DNA from: Actinomyces radicidentis
GTDB lineage: Bacteria; Actinomycetota; Actinomycetes; Actinomycetales; Actinomycetaceae
Length of the DNA stretch: 64,000 nt
Assembly: GCF_001553565.1 (NCBI RefSeq)
Contig: NZ_CP014228.1
Coordinates: 2,294,001 to 2,358,000, forward strand
Direction: 5' to 3'
Shown: positions 55,952 to 64,000 of the stretch, piece after piece
Position numbering within the stretch: the first letter of the stretch is position 1
Layout of the letters: every line of letters starts with the position of its first letter
Made by a program: the position numbers and the translations under genes
Notes under the pieces: generated by a model
Seen by the model: only the letters and a program-made list of their open reading frames with translations
What the model was told of the DNA's origin: nothing
Database searches by the model: none

Positions 55952-55982
55952 CCGGCCGGCCGCCCCACCGGCGGCCGGCCGG
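55952..55982 (+). other. intercistronic hairpin between the two halves of pyruvate formate-lyase
   Basis: A perfect 13-bp stem, CCGGCCGGCCGCC (55952-55964) with 55970-55982, loop CCACC. A second 6-bp hairpin (TCGGCC/GGCCGA, 55995-56010) follows. There is no T-run. It could attenuate, terminate in part, or protect the downstream mRNA end. Confidence 0.65.
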
Positions 55983-56040
55983 AGGGACACCCATTCGGCC
56001 TCACGGCCGACCACAACACACCACACCGAAAGGGGCCATC

Positions 56041-56286
56041 ATGGCCACGTACGAAGAGCGCCTTGAGTCGATGAAGGCTCAGCGTCAGGACAACGGCGGC
56101 GTCAAGGGCCTGTACCACGCCAACATCAACGTCCTCGACCGCTCCACCCTCGAGGACGCCATGGAGCACCCGGAGAACTACCCGAACCTCACGGTCCGCG
56201 TCTCCGGCTACGCCGTCAACTTCGTCAAGCTGACCCGCGAGCAGCAGCTCGACGTCCTCAACCGCACCTTCCACGCGGGCGCCTGA
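56041..56286 (+). CDS. stand-alone glycyl-radical domain of pyruvate formate-lyase (GrcA/YfiD-like)
   Basis: 81 residues. [22 protein letters not shown] matches the end of normal pyruvate formate-lyases, and [10 protein letters not shown] has the radical glycine at residue 56, followed by [17 protein letters not shown]. The first about 20 residues ([19 protein letters not shown]) replace the linker. E. coli GrcA (YfiD) is similar but repairs a PflB that already has its own glycine. Here the preceding gene has no glycine, so this protein must supply it for activity. ATG 56041 has AAAGGGG 6 nt upstream. pflA follows 40 nt later. Confidence 0.93.
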   Translation: MATYEERLESMKAQRQDNGGVKGLYHANINVLDRSTLEDAMEHPENYPNLTVRVSGYAVNFVKLTREQQLDVLNRTFHAGA

Positions 56287-56326
56287 GCGCCTCGGGTGAG
56301 GGACTCACGACTGGCATCATCCACGT

Positions 56327-57211
56327 ATGACAGACACTGACACCATCACCCCCGCGACTGAGGGCGGCCGGGACCAGGACTTCCTGGCCCCGGCCGCCCG
56401 CTTGCGCGGTGCGGGCATCGGCGGCATCGAGGAGCTGAGCGACCTCCAGCGCTCGGAGCGCCTCGCGCGCATGCGCGACGGCTCCCTTGGCTCCATCCAC
56501 TCCTGGGAGCTCGTGACGGCCGTCGACGGACCGGGCACCCGCATGACCGTCTTCCTCAACGGCTGCCCGCTCCGCTGCCTCTACTGCCACAACCCCGACA
56601 CCTTCCTCATGAAGGACGGCGAGCCCGTCGAGGCCGACGAGCTCCTGCGCCGCATGAAGCGCTACCGCAACGTCTTCCGAGCCTCCAAGGGCGGCATCAC
56701 GCTCTCCGGCGGCGAGGTCCTCATGCAGCCGGCCTTCGCCGGGCGGATCCTCGCGGGCGCCAAGTCCATGGGCATCCACACCTGCATCGACACCTCCGGA
56801 TACCTCGGCCGCAACGCGAGCGACAAGATGCTCGAGAACGTCGACCTCGTCCTCCTCGACGTCAAGAGCGGCGACGAGGAGACCTACAAGAAGGTCACCG
56901 GGCGCGAGCTCGCCCCGACCATCGCCTTCGGCGACCGCCTCGCCGCCAAGGGCATCGAGATCTGGGCCCGCTTCGTCCTCGTCCCCGGGCTCACCGACGA
57001 CCCTGAGAACGTCGAGAACGTCGCGCGCATCATCGAGCGCTGGGGCTCCTCGGTCTCCCGCGTCGAGGTCCTGCCCTTCCACCAGATGGGCACCGACAAG
57101 TGGGACGCCCTCAAGCTCGAGTACAAGCTCCGCGACGCGCTTCCGCCGGAGCCCGAGCTCGTCGAGTCGACCCGCGCGATCTTCCGCTCCCACGGCTTCA
57201 CCGTGCACTGA
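56327..57211 (+). CDS. pflA: pyruvate formate-lyase activating enzyme
   Basis: A 294-residue radical-SAM enzyme that takes a hydrogen from the radical glycine. The cluster cysteines are Cys80, Cys84 and Cys87 in NGCPLRCLYCHNPDT, and the SAM contact GGITLSGGEVLMQP follows. An N-terminal extension of about 55 residues before GSIHSWELVTAVDGPGTR is longer than in E. coli. Its substrate here would be Gly56 in the separate 81-residue protein (inference). It is co-directional with the two enzyme genes and is followed by a terminator hairpin. Confidence 0.96.
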   Translation: MTDTDTITPATEGGRDQDFLAPAARLRGAGIGGIEELSDLQRSERLARMRDGSLGSIHSWELVTAVDGPGTRMTVFLNGCPLRCLYCHNPDTFLMKDGEPVEADELLRRMKRYRNVFRASKGGITLSGGEVLMQPAFAGRILAGAKSMGIHTCIDTSGYLGRNASDKMLENVDLVLLDVKSGDEETYKKVTGRELAPTIAFGDRLAAKGIEIWARFVLVPGLTDDPENVENVARIIERWGSSVSRVEVLPFHQMGTDKWDALKLEYKLRDALPPEPELVESTRAIFRSHGFTVH

Positions 57212-57256
57212 GTCGGAGGGCGCGCTCGCGTCGTCGGGCCGCCGCAGCGTGAGGAC

Positions 57257-57282
57257 GGCCCGTCCGCTCCGCGGGACGGGCC
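57257..57282. terminator. terminator of the pyruvate formate-lyase operon
   Basis: GGCCCGTCC (57257-57265) with GGACGGGCC (57274-57282), a 9-bp stem, about 45 nt after the pflA stop. Confidence 0.65.
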
Positions 57283-57356
57283 CTCCTGCTGCCTCGGGCG
57301 TGCCGGCGGCGCTCCTGGCCGGCCCGGAACTGGCGGGGTCCCGGCCAGCAGGCGAG

Positions 57357-58670
57357 TCAGAACCGTGCCGTGAGCGCGTCGGCGAGGGCCGGCGCCGCCT
57401 GCTCGACCTGCCAGGCGCGGGCGTCCAGGTCCTCCAGACGACGGGCCACGGACGTGGCGTCCGTCGTCGGCCGGCGACCGGAGGCGCGCTCCTCACCGAG
57501 GTTCCAGGCCAGGTGGCGCTGGGAGTCGGGGCTGAGGAGGAGCTCCTGGGGGACGCGGATCTCCTCGGCGCGGTCCCGCACGGCCGGGCGGACGACCTCG
57601 AGGGCCTCCGCGGCGTCTCGGTGGTGCCGGGCCCAGGAGCGCGGCTGCGGCAGCTCGCCCGGCGGCAGCGGCGCGTGGGGCGGCGGGAGCTGGTCCTCGG
57701 GAAGCGCCAGGGCGCGCTCGACGGCCTCCCACCACAGCTCGTGGTGCTGGCGCGCCTGACGCGACGAGAACTCGCGCAGCGCCGCGAGCTTGCGCCGCGA
57801 CGTCGGGCGCGCGACGGCGGCGGCGACGAGCGCGTGGTGCGAGAGGATCTTCGAGGGCGTGCGGTCCAGCTCGGCGGCGAGCTCCTCGCGCGCCGTCCAC
57901 AGCTCGCGCAGGATCGCGAGCGAGCGCGGCGAGCGCACGGCGCGCCCGGCCCGCGGAGTCTTGCGCCACGGGTCGACCTTGGCCGGACGCGGCGGGCGCG
58001 TGCGCACGTACTCGAACTCCTGAGCGGCCCACTCGGCCTTCCCGGCGGAGGCGAGCTCGGCGGCCAGCGCCTCGCGCAGCGGGGCGAGCAGCTCGACGTC
58101 GAGGGCCGCGTAGACGAGCCAGGACTCGGGCAGCGGGCGAGTCGACCAGTCGGCTGCGGCGTGGTCCTTGGCGAGGCGCAGCCCGAGGGTCTCCTCGACG
58201 ACGGCGCCGAGGCCGACGTGCTCACGACCGAGGAGACGGGCCGCGAGCTCGGTGTCGAAGAGGGAGCGCGGGGCGAGACCGAGGTCTCGCAGGCAGGGGA
58301 GGTCCTGGTCGGCGGCGTGGAGGATCCACTCGGGCCCGTCCAGGACGTCGGCGAGGGAGGTGAGGTCGCCCGCGTCGACCGGGTCGACGAGCACGGTGCC
58401 CGCGCCCTCTCGACGCAGCTGGACGAGGTAGGCGTCCTGCCCGTAGCGGAAGCCGGAGGCGCGCTCGGCGTCCACGGCCACCGGTCCCGTGCCGCCCGCG
58501 AGGGCCTCGACGGCGGCGCGCAGGGCCTCGGGCGAGTCGGTGACCGGCGGGAGGCCGTCGACCGGCGCAGGGTAGTCGAGGAGCTCCTCGGCGGGGACGG
58601 GCTCGTCCGTCGTGCCGGGGACCGGGACCGGACGGGGCGCGCGGGCCGGGCCCCGCGAGGCGGCGATCAC
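57357..58670 (-). CDS. rnd: ribonuclease D-like 3'-5' exonuclease with HRDC domain
   Basis: A 437-residue DEDD exonuclease for structured RNA 3' ends. Exo I is VAVDAERASG (Asp and Glu), Exo II is ILHAADQDLPCL, and Exo III is YAALDVELLAPL with Tyr and Asp. HRDC follows near residue 245 (RSPRSLAILRELWTAREELAAELDRTPSKIL), and a second HRDC-like helical region lies near the end. The GTG start at 58670 overlaps the DUF3000 stop by 4 nt, an actinobacterial neighbourhood. The name is by family; precise substrates are unknown. Confidence 0.93.
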   Translation of the reverse strand: MIAASRGPARAPRPVPVPGTTDEPVPAEELLDYPAPVDGLPPVTDSPEALRAAVEALAGGTGPVAVDAERASGFRYGQDAYLVQLRREGAGTVLVDPVDAGDLTSLADVLDGPEWILHAADQDLPCLRDLGLAPRSLFDTELAARLLGREHVGLGAVVEETLGLRLAKDHAAADWSTRPLPESWLVYAALDVELLAPLREALAAELASAGKAEWAAQEFEYVRTRPPRPAKVDPWRKTPRAGRAVRSPRSLAILRELWTAREELAAELDRTPSKILSHHALVAAAVARPTSRRKLAALREFSSRQARQHHELWWEAVERALALPEDQLPPPHAPLPPGELPQPRSWARHHRDAAEALEVVRPAVRDRAEEIRVPQELLLSPDSQRHLAWNLGEERASGRRPTTDATSVARRLEDLDARAWQVEQAAPALADALTARF

Positions 58671-59275
58671 CGGGCGGCGCCCGCGCCGGCGACGGAGAGC
58701 GCGGCCGCCTGCTCGGGCTCGTGCCCGGCGGCGACGTGGAGGAGCTCGTACCAGGCCGCGAGGTGCGGGGCCAGGTCCGGTGTCGTCGGCGACCACGAGG
58801 CGCGGATCTCGACGTGGCCGCAGGAGTCCGTGAGCTCGAGGCCGCCGAAGGTCTCCGACAGGACCCGCGTCACGGTCCCGACGAGCGCCCGGTGACCGGC
58901 GCCCGCGGAGTCGAGGGACTCCTGGAGCCAGGACCAGGCGGCGGAGCCGAGGAGCGGGTCCGTGCCGACCTCGTCGTCGAGGCGCGCACGGGCCTGGACG
59001 ACAACGCGGAAGTCGCCGTCCCAGGCGTCCTGGCCCTCGGGGTCGTGGAGGACGACGAAGCGCCCCGACGCGATCGGCGTGCCCATCTCGGTCTCGACGG
59101 TCTCCGCGGAGAGAGCGGCGGTGAAGGGCGCGAGCCGCCGCGGGGCGGGCACCTCCTCGAGGACGAGGCCGCGGGGACGGGCGGCGTCGCGCATGCTCAG
59201 GAGCGCCTCGTGGAAGCGCTCGGGGACGGCGGCCCCCGTGTCCTGGTTCGAGCTCGAGGTGGAGGTGGTGGTCAC
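58667..59275 (-). CDS. DUF3000 family protein
   Basis: A 202-residue actinobacterial conserved protein of unknown function. PERFHEALLSMRDAARPRGLVLEEVPAPRRLAPFTAALSAET-type opening, FVVLHDPEGQDAWDGDFRVV and VEIRASWSP are family features. There is no membrane segment or known catalytic motif. The GTG start at 59275 has TAGCCT 7 nt before it (59288-59283), so it is probably leaderless. It is translationally coupled to the RNase D-like gene. Confidence 0.92.
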   Translation of the reverse strand: MTTTSTSSSNQDTGAAVPERFHEALLSMRDAARPRGLVLEEVPAPRRLAPFTAALSAETVETEMGTPIASGRFVVLHDPEGQDAWDGDFRVVVQARARLDDEVGTDPLLGSAAWSWLQESLDSAGAGHRALVGTVTRVLSETFGGLELTDSCGHVEIRASWSPTTPDLAPHLAAWYELLHVAAGHEPEQAAALSVAGAGAAR

Positions 59276-59355
59276 GTCCGCGAGGCTACCGGCGCTGCGG
59301 CCGTACAAGCGCTGCCACGCCGCGGACGAGGGGCAGACCCTGCCGTGACCTGGGC

Positions 59356-59361
59356 TAACCT
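59356..59361 (+). promoter_or_regulatory. putative -10 element for the Fem-type gene
   Basis: TAACCT, 47 nt upstream of the ATG; the only good TAnnnT candidate on this strand in the divergent gap. Confidence 0.4.
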
Positions 59362-59407
59362 GGCGAGCGCGCCCCGATGACCGGCGGGGTGGCAGCAAGG
59401 AGCAGCA

Positions 59408-60595
59408 ATGACCGACACCCAGCACGGGACCGCCCCCTCCGCAGGAGCTCCGCACGGCTCCATGAGGCAGGTCGACTGGGAGACCTTCCGTCGGATCGCC
59501 GCGGCCGCGGGGACGACGCTGCCGATCGAGCAGACCTCCGCGTGGGACTCCTTCGACGCCGCCATGGAGGGCCGCGAGCCCTGGGGACGCGTCGTCTACG
59601 ACGGTCCCGACGGCGAGCCCCGCGCGCTCGTCTCCCTCACCCGCATGGAAGTGCGCGGCTTCCCCTACCTCTGGGCCCGCCACGCGCCCGTCTGGCTCGG
59701 TTCCGAGCCGACCGCCGAGGAGGAGGCCGACCTGCGCCGCCTCGTCGTCGCCGGCGTCCGCTTCCACGAGCCGAGCGTCGTCTTCGTCCGCCTCCACTTC
59801 ACCCACGAGGCCCCCGAGCTCCACGAGCTCCTCCAGACGATGACCTACGACCGCACGGTCATCCTCGACCTGGACCGTGAGGACGACGACGCGATCCTCG
59901 CCTCCTTCAAGTCGCGCGGGCGCCGCGACGTCCGCAAGGCCCTGCGCAACGAGTCGCTCACCTTCCACGACGAGACCGCCGAGGCCGACGAGGTCTTCGG
60001 CGAGCTCTACGAGATCCTCACCGAGACCGGTGAACGCGACGGCTTCCGCGCCGCCTCCGAGGACACCTACCGCGCGATGCTGCGCGCCCTCGGCCCGGAG
60101 CACGCCCGCCTCTACGTCGTGCGCCGCGAGGGCCAGGAGGCCCTCGTGTGGTCCCTCGTCACCGTGTGGGGCGACGACGCGCTGCGCTACTACGCCGGCT
60201 CCTCGGCCGAGGGCCGCCGCATGCGCGCCGCCGACGCCCTCGTCTACAAGGAGGCCTGCTGGCTGCGCGCCGAGGGCGTGCGCCGCTACGACCTCATGGG
60301 CGTCGACTCCGAGCGCGTCCCCGAGCTCGCCGGCGTGCGCGAGTTCAAGAACAAGTTCGTCACGGACGGCCCGGTCGACATCCCGGGCGCCTGGGACGTG
60401 CCGGTCCGCCCCCGCGTCTACGAGGGCCTCGTCCAGGTCCTCGAGCTCAAGCACCGCGCCCACGGCGCACTCGACTCCGTGCGCGAGCGCGCCGGCGAGA
60501 TCCGCGGCTCGCTCCGCGAGGCGCGCCCGCACGGCGCCCCGAGCGACGCCGCCGCCGAGGGGGCCGGCTCGGAGGACCCGGTCGCGAAGGGCTGA
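59408..60595 (+). CDS. FemAB-type peptidoglycan interpeptide-bridge ligase (lipid II:glycine transferase family)
   Basis: A 395-residue Fem/GNAT-fold protein. FemX-like enzymes add amino acids from aminoacyl-tRNA to the lipid II stem peptide. FPYLWARHAPVWLGSEPT, FVRLHFTHEAPELHE, TVILDLDREDDDAILASFKSRGRRDVRKALRN and the C-terminal YKEACWLRAEGVRRYDLMGVD match this family. Actinomyces cross-bridges would need such transfer, but which residue is added is not shown. ATG 59408 has AAGGAG. The stop is followed by two strong terminators. The Asp/Lys-rich ligand path is intact by eye. Confidence 0.88.
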   Translation: MTDTQHGTAPSAGAPHGSMRQVDWETFRRIAAAAGTTLPIEQTSAWDSFDAAMEGREPWGRVVYDGPDGEPRALVSLTRMEVRGFPYLWARHAPVWLGSEPTAEEEADLRRLVVAGVRFHEPSVVFVRLHFTHEAPELHELLQTMTYDRTVILDLDREDDDAILASFKSRGRRDVRKALRNESLTFHDETAEADEVFGELYEILTETGERDGFRAASEDTYRAMLRALGPEHARLYVVRREGQEALVWSLVTVWGDDALRYYAGSSAEGRRMRAADALVYKEACWLRAEGVRRYDLMGVDSERVPELAGVREFKNKFVTDGPVDIPGAWDVPVRPRVYEGLVQVLELKHRAHGALDSVRERAGEIRGSLREARPHGAPSDAAAEGAGSEDPVAKG

Positions 60596-60637
60596 GCCGT
60601 CCGCGGGTGGGCGATGCCTCCGCCCTCGACGTGAGGA

Positions 60638-60673
60638 GCCGCCCGGCCGACGCGTCAGCGTCGGCCGGGCGGC
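60638..60673. terminator. first of two tandem terminators
   Basis: A perfect 16-bp stem (60638-60653 with 60658-60673), loop GTCA, 42 nt after the Fem-type gene stop. Confidence 0.8.
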
Positions 60674-60722
60674 CCCGTCGTCGCGGTGCGGTCCTCGCCG
60701 GGCACCTCCGACCCGTCCGGCC

Positions 60723-60764
60723 CCGGCGAGCCCCGCGCGGTCCGGCCGGCGCGGGGCTCGCCGG
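60723..60764. terminator. second tandem terminator, on the treZ side
   Basis: A perfect 16-bp stem (60723-60738 with 60749-60764) with a 10-nt loop, 13 nt after the treZ stop on the minus strand. Confidence 0.75.
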
Positions 60765-60776
60765 CTCCGCCCGGGC

Positions 60777-62750
60777 TCAGTGGCGGCGCAGGAGCACGAG
60801 CACGTCCTCGCCCTCGAGGCTCTCCGGCGCGGAGCCCGGTCCGGCGGACCATGACGCCACCGGGAGCAGCTCGCCGACGGCGCCCTCGTCGCCGACGGCT
60901 CCCCCGGGAGCGGCGTCGTGGACCAGGGCCCGTTCGAGGACGGCGTCGAGGGTCGTCGTCCTCGAGCGCCCGGGCGCCACCGGGCCGAGCCCGACGACGA
61001 GGACGAGCTCGTCGCCCCTGCGCGCGCCCGCCAGCGCCGCGTCGGGCGCGTCGAGGACGATGCGACTCACGATCGCGTCACCGAGGTCCGCCACGCGCGC
61101 CCACCGGCGCTGCTCCTCGAGGCCGGCGAGCCGTCGGACGCGCAGGAGCTCCTCGTACCAGGCCAGCACACGCGCCCGCTCGGGGATCCGGGCCTCCGCG
61201 CGGTCGAGCGTCGAGGCGGCCACCGTCGAGGCGGCCTGCGGGTCGGGCACCTCGGCCGCGTCCCAGCCGAAGGAGGCGAACTCGCGGCGGCGTCCCTCGG
61301 TCACGGCGGCGGCGAGCTCGGGCTCGGAGTGGTCGGTGAAGAACTGGAAGGGCGTGCGGGTGCCCCACTCCTCGCCCTGGAAGAGCATCGGCGTGTACGG
61401 CGAGAGCAGGACGAGCGCCGCCTCCGCGGCGAGCCTCGCGTCGCTCAGGCTCGCCGAGGGGCGGTCGCCCGTGGCGCGGTTGCCCACCTGGTCGTGGTCC
61501 GAGGCGAAGACGACGAGGCGGCGCGGGTCCGTGCCCTCCGGCACCGGCGCCCCCCAGTCCGAGCCCCGGAAGGAGGACCAGGTGCCCGCGTGCAGGAAGC
61601 CGTGGCCGTAGGCCGTCTCGAAGGCGCCGGGCTCGGCGAAGTCCGCGTAGTAGCCCTGCGCCTCGCCCGTGAGCCGGACGTGGATGGCGTGGTGGACGTC
61701 GTCGGCCCACTGCGCGGTCATGCCGAGGCTCGGCATGAGCGCGGGAGGCTCCTCGTCCGTGCCGGTGATGACGCCGACGTCGTTGAGGTCGGACTCCGCG
61801 ATGAGGGACAGCGGCCGCCCGAGCTCGCCGGAGAGGTCCTCGACGGCGTCGGCGAGCCGGGCCAGGAGGTGACGGTGCGGGGCGACGGCCGTCGACCAGG
61901 CGTGGTCGTCGCGGATGGCGTGGATCGCGTCCAGGCGCAGGGCGTCGACGTGGAAGTCGCGCAGCCAGCGCAGCGCCGAGTCGATGACGAAGGCGCGCAC
62001 CTGCTCGCTGCCGGGCCGGTCGTAGTTGACGGCGGGGCCCCAGGGCGTGTCGTGGGCGCTCGTGAAGTACGGCCCGAAGACGCCCAGGTAGTTCCCGCTG
62101 GGACCCAGGTGGTTGTAGACGACGTCGAGGCAGACCGCGAGGCCCTCCCGGTGGGCGGTGTCGACGAAGCGCGCGAGGGCCTCGGGCCCGCCGTAGGGCT
62201 CGTGGACGGACCACAGGGCGACGCCGTCGTAGCCCCAGCCCGCCCGACCGGGGAAGGAGGCGAGCGGCATGAGCTCGACGACCTCGACGCCGAGGCGCGC
62301 CAGCTCGGGCAGGTGCTCGGCGGCGGCGTCGAGGGTGCCCTCGGAGGTGAAGGTGCCGACGTGCAGCTCGTAGACGACGGCGCCGCGGGCGTCGCGCCCC
62401 GCCCATCCCTCGTCGGTCCACAGGCCCTGTGCCCAGGCGGCCGTGTCGACGGTGCGCGAGGGGCCGTGGACGCCGTGGGGCTGGCGGGGACTGCGCGGGT
62501 CGGGACGGTCCGCGGAGCCGTCGACGCGGTAGGCGTAGTCGGTGCCGTCGGGCAGGTCGCGGGGGCTCACCCACCAGCCGCCCTCGGCGCGCTCCATGAC
62601 GAGCGCCTCGTCGGTGGCGGGGAGGTGCAGGAGGACCTCGCGGGCCTCCGGAGCCCAGACGGGCACGCGGGGCCCGAGGGGGAGCGCGGGGGAGACCCAG
62701 GCCTCGCGGGGCGGCACGGGGTGCTCGCGCTGCTGCTCGTCCTCACGCAT
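60777..62750 (-). CDS. treZ: malto-oligosyltrehalose trehalohydrolase
   Basis: A 657-residue GH13 enzyme that releases trehalose from maltooligosyl-trehalose. An N-terminal beta-sandwich (RVPVWAPEAREVLLHLP) precedes the barrel: VVYELHVGTFT, DVVYNHLGPSGNYLG, the nucleophile region DALRLDAIHAI, the acid/base LIAESDLND, and VVFASDHDQVGNR. ATG 62750 overlaps the treY stop (TGATG), so the two enzymes are co-translated. Trehalose from glycogen serves as compatible solute and reserve. Confidence 0.95.
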   Translation of the reverse strand: MREDEQQREHPVPPREAWVSPALPLGPRVPVWAPEAREVLLHLPATDEALVMERAEGGWWVSPRDLPDGTDYAYRVDGSADRPDPRSPRQPHGVHGPSRTVDTAAWAQGLWTDEGWAGRDARGAVVYELHVGTFTSEGTLDAAAEHLPELARLGVEVVELMPLASFPGRAGWGYDGVALWSVHEPYGGPEALARFVDTAHREGLAVCLDVVYNHLGPSGNYLGVFGPYFTSAHDTPWGPAVNYDRPGSEQVRAFVIDSALRWLRDFHVDALRLDAIHAIRDDHAWSTAVAPHRHLLARLADAVEDLSGELGRPLSLIAESDLNDVGVITGTDEEPPALMPSLGMTAQWADDVHHAIHVRLTGEAQGYYADFAEPGAFETAYGHGFLHAGTWSSFRGSDWGAPVPEGTDPRRLVVFASDHDQVGNRATGDRPSASLSDARLAAEAALVLLSPYTPMLFQGEEWGTRTPFQFFTDHSEPELAAAVTEGRRREFASFGWDAAEVPDPQAASTVAASTLDRAEARIPERARVLAWYEELLRVRRLAGLEEQRRWARVADLGDAIVSRIVLDAPDAALAGARRGDELVLVVGLGPVAPGRSRTTTLDAVLERALVHDAAPGGAVGDEGAVGELLPVASWSAGPGSAPESLEGEDVLVLLRRH

Positions 62751-64000
62751 CAGGCGTCCTCCTCCCCGTCGTGGACACGCACCAGGACGGCGACGGGGGC
62801 GTCGCCGAGGACCTCGGACAGGGGCTGCGCGCCGCCGCCGAGCGCCGCGTCGTCGAGGACGCCGGCCCAGCGGCCCTCGGGCAGGACGACGGAGTCCTCG
62901 CGCCACCCGCCGAGCTGGGCGAGCCGGCGGCCCAGGCGCCGGACGATGACGACGACCTCGGCCTCCTCGTCCGTGAGGCGGGCGAAGGCGAAGGCGTGAC
63001 CGGTGGTCACCGGCAGGGCGCGGTAGCCGGAGCGCGGGCCGACGAAGGCCTCGGGATGCTCGCCCCGCATCCGCAGGAGGGCGCTGGTGAGGGCGAGCTT
63101 TTCCTCGTCGAGCGTGCGCGGGGCGGCGCCGTCGTCGAGGGAGGCGAGGACCGCCTCGAGGCCGGCCGGCGAGGCGTAGTCGACGGCGCGGCGGTTGTCG
63201 GGGTCGACGAGGCTCGTGCGGGTGGTCTCGGAGCCCTGGTAGACGTCGGCGACGCCGAGCCAGGTGAGGGCCAGGGCCTTGTTCGCCAGGGTGACGTCAT
63301 GGACCTCTCGACGAGTCGTCTCCGCGAAGGCGGTCAGCTCCTCGGCGACGCCGGGGTCGGCGAGCAGGAAGGCGGCGTAGTCGGTGAGGCCCTTCTCGCG
63401 GCCCTCGTCGGCGCCGGTCCAGGTGGTCCAGACCTTCTGCTCGCGGGAGGCCTTGATGAGGTAGGCGCCCAGGCGCTCGGCGTCGATCGGGTCGTCGGAG
63501 TCCGGCGCCCACGTGCCCCACAGCGTCTGCCACAGGAGGTTCTCGCTGCGGCCGTCCAGGTCGACGGGGCGCTGCTCGGCGGTGGCGACGCGGAGGCGGT
63601 GGACGAGCTCGCTCCACTCGTCGGGGTAGGAGGCGAGGACGTCGAGGCGGGCGCGGACGTCCTCGCCGCGCTTCGTGTCGTGGGTCGTCGTCGTCACCAT
63701 CGTGTCCGGCCAGGCGTCCTGGACGCGGTCGGCCCAGGCGTGCGCCTCGTCGGTGCCGAGGGCGAAGCCGGAGGGGTTGCCGCCGACCTCGGTGAGGCTG
63801 GTGAGGTGCGTCCACCGGTAGAAGGCGGTGTCCTCGACGCCCTTGGCCGTGACGGCGCCGCAGACCTGCTGGAAGCGGATGACGGCCTCGGCCCGCTCGG
63901 GGGAGTCGGCCAGTCCCTCGGACCCGACCGGCTCGCCGAGGAGGAGGCCGACGACGAGGTCGAGGGTCTCGGCGCTGTCCTCGTCGAGGCGGCGGCGGGC
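62750..64000 (-). CDS. treY: malto-oligosyltrehalose synthase (5'-truncated)
   Basis: The C-terminal 416 residues of TreY, which isomerises the reducing end of maltodextrins to a trehalose linkage. The frame is open to base 64000, so the N-terminus is beyond the window. VTAKGVEDTAFYRW, LTEVGGNPSGF and TTTTHDTKRGEDVRARLDVL are the TreY landmarks; DVYQGSE and the LDEEKLALTSALLRMR end follow. The full protein is usually 750-850 residues. The stop overlaps treZ by 1 nt. treX may lie upstream but is not visible. Confidence 0.95.
   Translation of the reverse strand, partial: ARRRLDEDSAETLDLVVGLLLGEPVGSEGLADSPERAEAVIRFQQVCGAVTAKGVEDTAFYRWTHLTSLTEVGGNPSGFALGTDEAHAWADRVQDAWPDTMVTTTTHDTKRGEDVRARLDVLASYPDEWSELVHRLRVATAEQRPVDLDGRSENLLWQTLWGTWAPDSDDPIDAERLGAYLIKASREQKVWTTWTGADEGREKGLTDYAAFLLADPGVAEELTAFAETTRREVHDVTLANKALALTWLGVADVYQGSETTRTSLVDPDNRRAVDYASPAGLEAVLASLDDGAAPRTLDEEKLALTSALLRMRGEHPEAFVGPRSGYRALPVTTGHAFAFARLTDEEAEVVVIVRRLGRRLAQLGGWREDSVVLPEGRWAGVLDDAALGGGAQPLSEVLGDAPVAVLVRVHDGEEDA

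Noticed and set aside
53817-56286. Frameshift or premature stop in one pflB gene
   Set aside because: The first gene ends at a natural domain boundary, 103 nt of non-coding sequence with a hairpin follow, and the second gene has its own ribosome-binding site and ATG. A single base error could not join them.

Overview
The window is a stretch of ordinary chromosome from a very GC-rich actinobacterium. The lineage is probably Actinomycetaceae (Actinomyces or a close relative). The evidence is a set of actinobacterial family genes (DUF3052 beside aceE, DUF4191 beside lipA/lipB, DUF3000 beside an RNase D-like gene, a large GlnE, a VKOR-type thiol oxidase) together with an oxygen-sensitive pyruvate formate-lyase locus typical of facultative anaerobes. 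About 55 protein genes, three tRNAs and the RNase P RNA are packed tightly. I see no rRNA, transposase, prophage or CRISPR array. The genus is an inference.

Layout. 1-5.3 kb: 3'-truncated aceE, DUF3052, tRNA-Val, a PhzF-like isomerase, VKOR. 5.3-10.2 kb: a NarL-type two-component system diverging from an ABC-2 exporter that resembles lantibiotic self-protection modules. 10.2-17.4 kb: small accessory enzymes (YgjV-like protein, alpha/beta hydrolase with a divergent MarR regulator, DUF2268 protease, DUF952, Nudix, methyltransferase, YdcF, aminotransferase). 17.5-21.1 kb: an unusual tRNA-Ile, a tandem hairpin repeat, tRNA-Leu, Nif3, a coiled-coil protein whose zinc ribbon has lost its cysteines, YaaA, rnpB. 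21-33 kb: DUF2510-like membrane protein, map, two histidine phosphatases, LysE, panB, glnA (GlnA2-like), glnE, methyltransferase. 33-41.6 kb: amino-acid ABC transporter with two tandem binding proteins, the adenylylatable glnA, DUF4191, lipA, lipB. 41.6-49 kb: a degenerate kinase-like membrane protein, lipoylated E2, lpd, pepA. 49-57 kb: ClC, S9 peptidase, and the split pyruvate formate-lyase operon. 57-64 kb: RNase D-like, DUF3000, a Fem-type ligase, treZ and 5'-truncated treY.

How genes work together. Pyruvate can go to acetyl-CoA by two routes encoded here. One is oxidative: AceE, E2 and Lpd, with LipA/LipB making the lipoyl cofactor. The other is anaerobic: pyruvate formate-lyase with its activase. 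Nitrogen assimilation is represented by two glutamine synthetases, GlnE and a polar amino-acid importer.

Most striking points. (1) Pyruvate formate-lyase is encoded as two separate polypeptides: a 706-residue catalytic part with the Cys-Cys pair but no glycyl-radical domain, and an 81-residue protein that carries the radical glycine. A strong hairpin lies between the genes. (2) A 91-nt tRNA carries two canonical isoleucine anticodon loops (UAU and GAU). (3) Fifteen start codons sit 6-8 nt after a -10-like hexamer, which suggests pervasive leaderless transcription. One divergent pair has a perfect inverted repeat holding both start codons.
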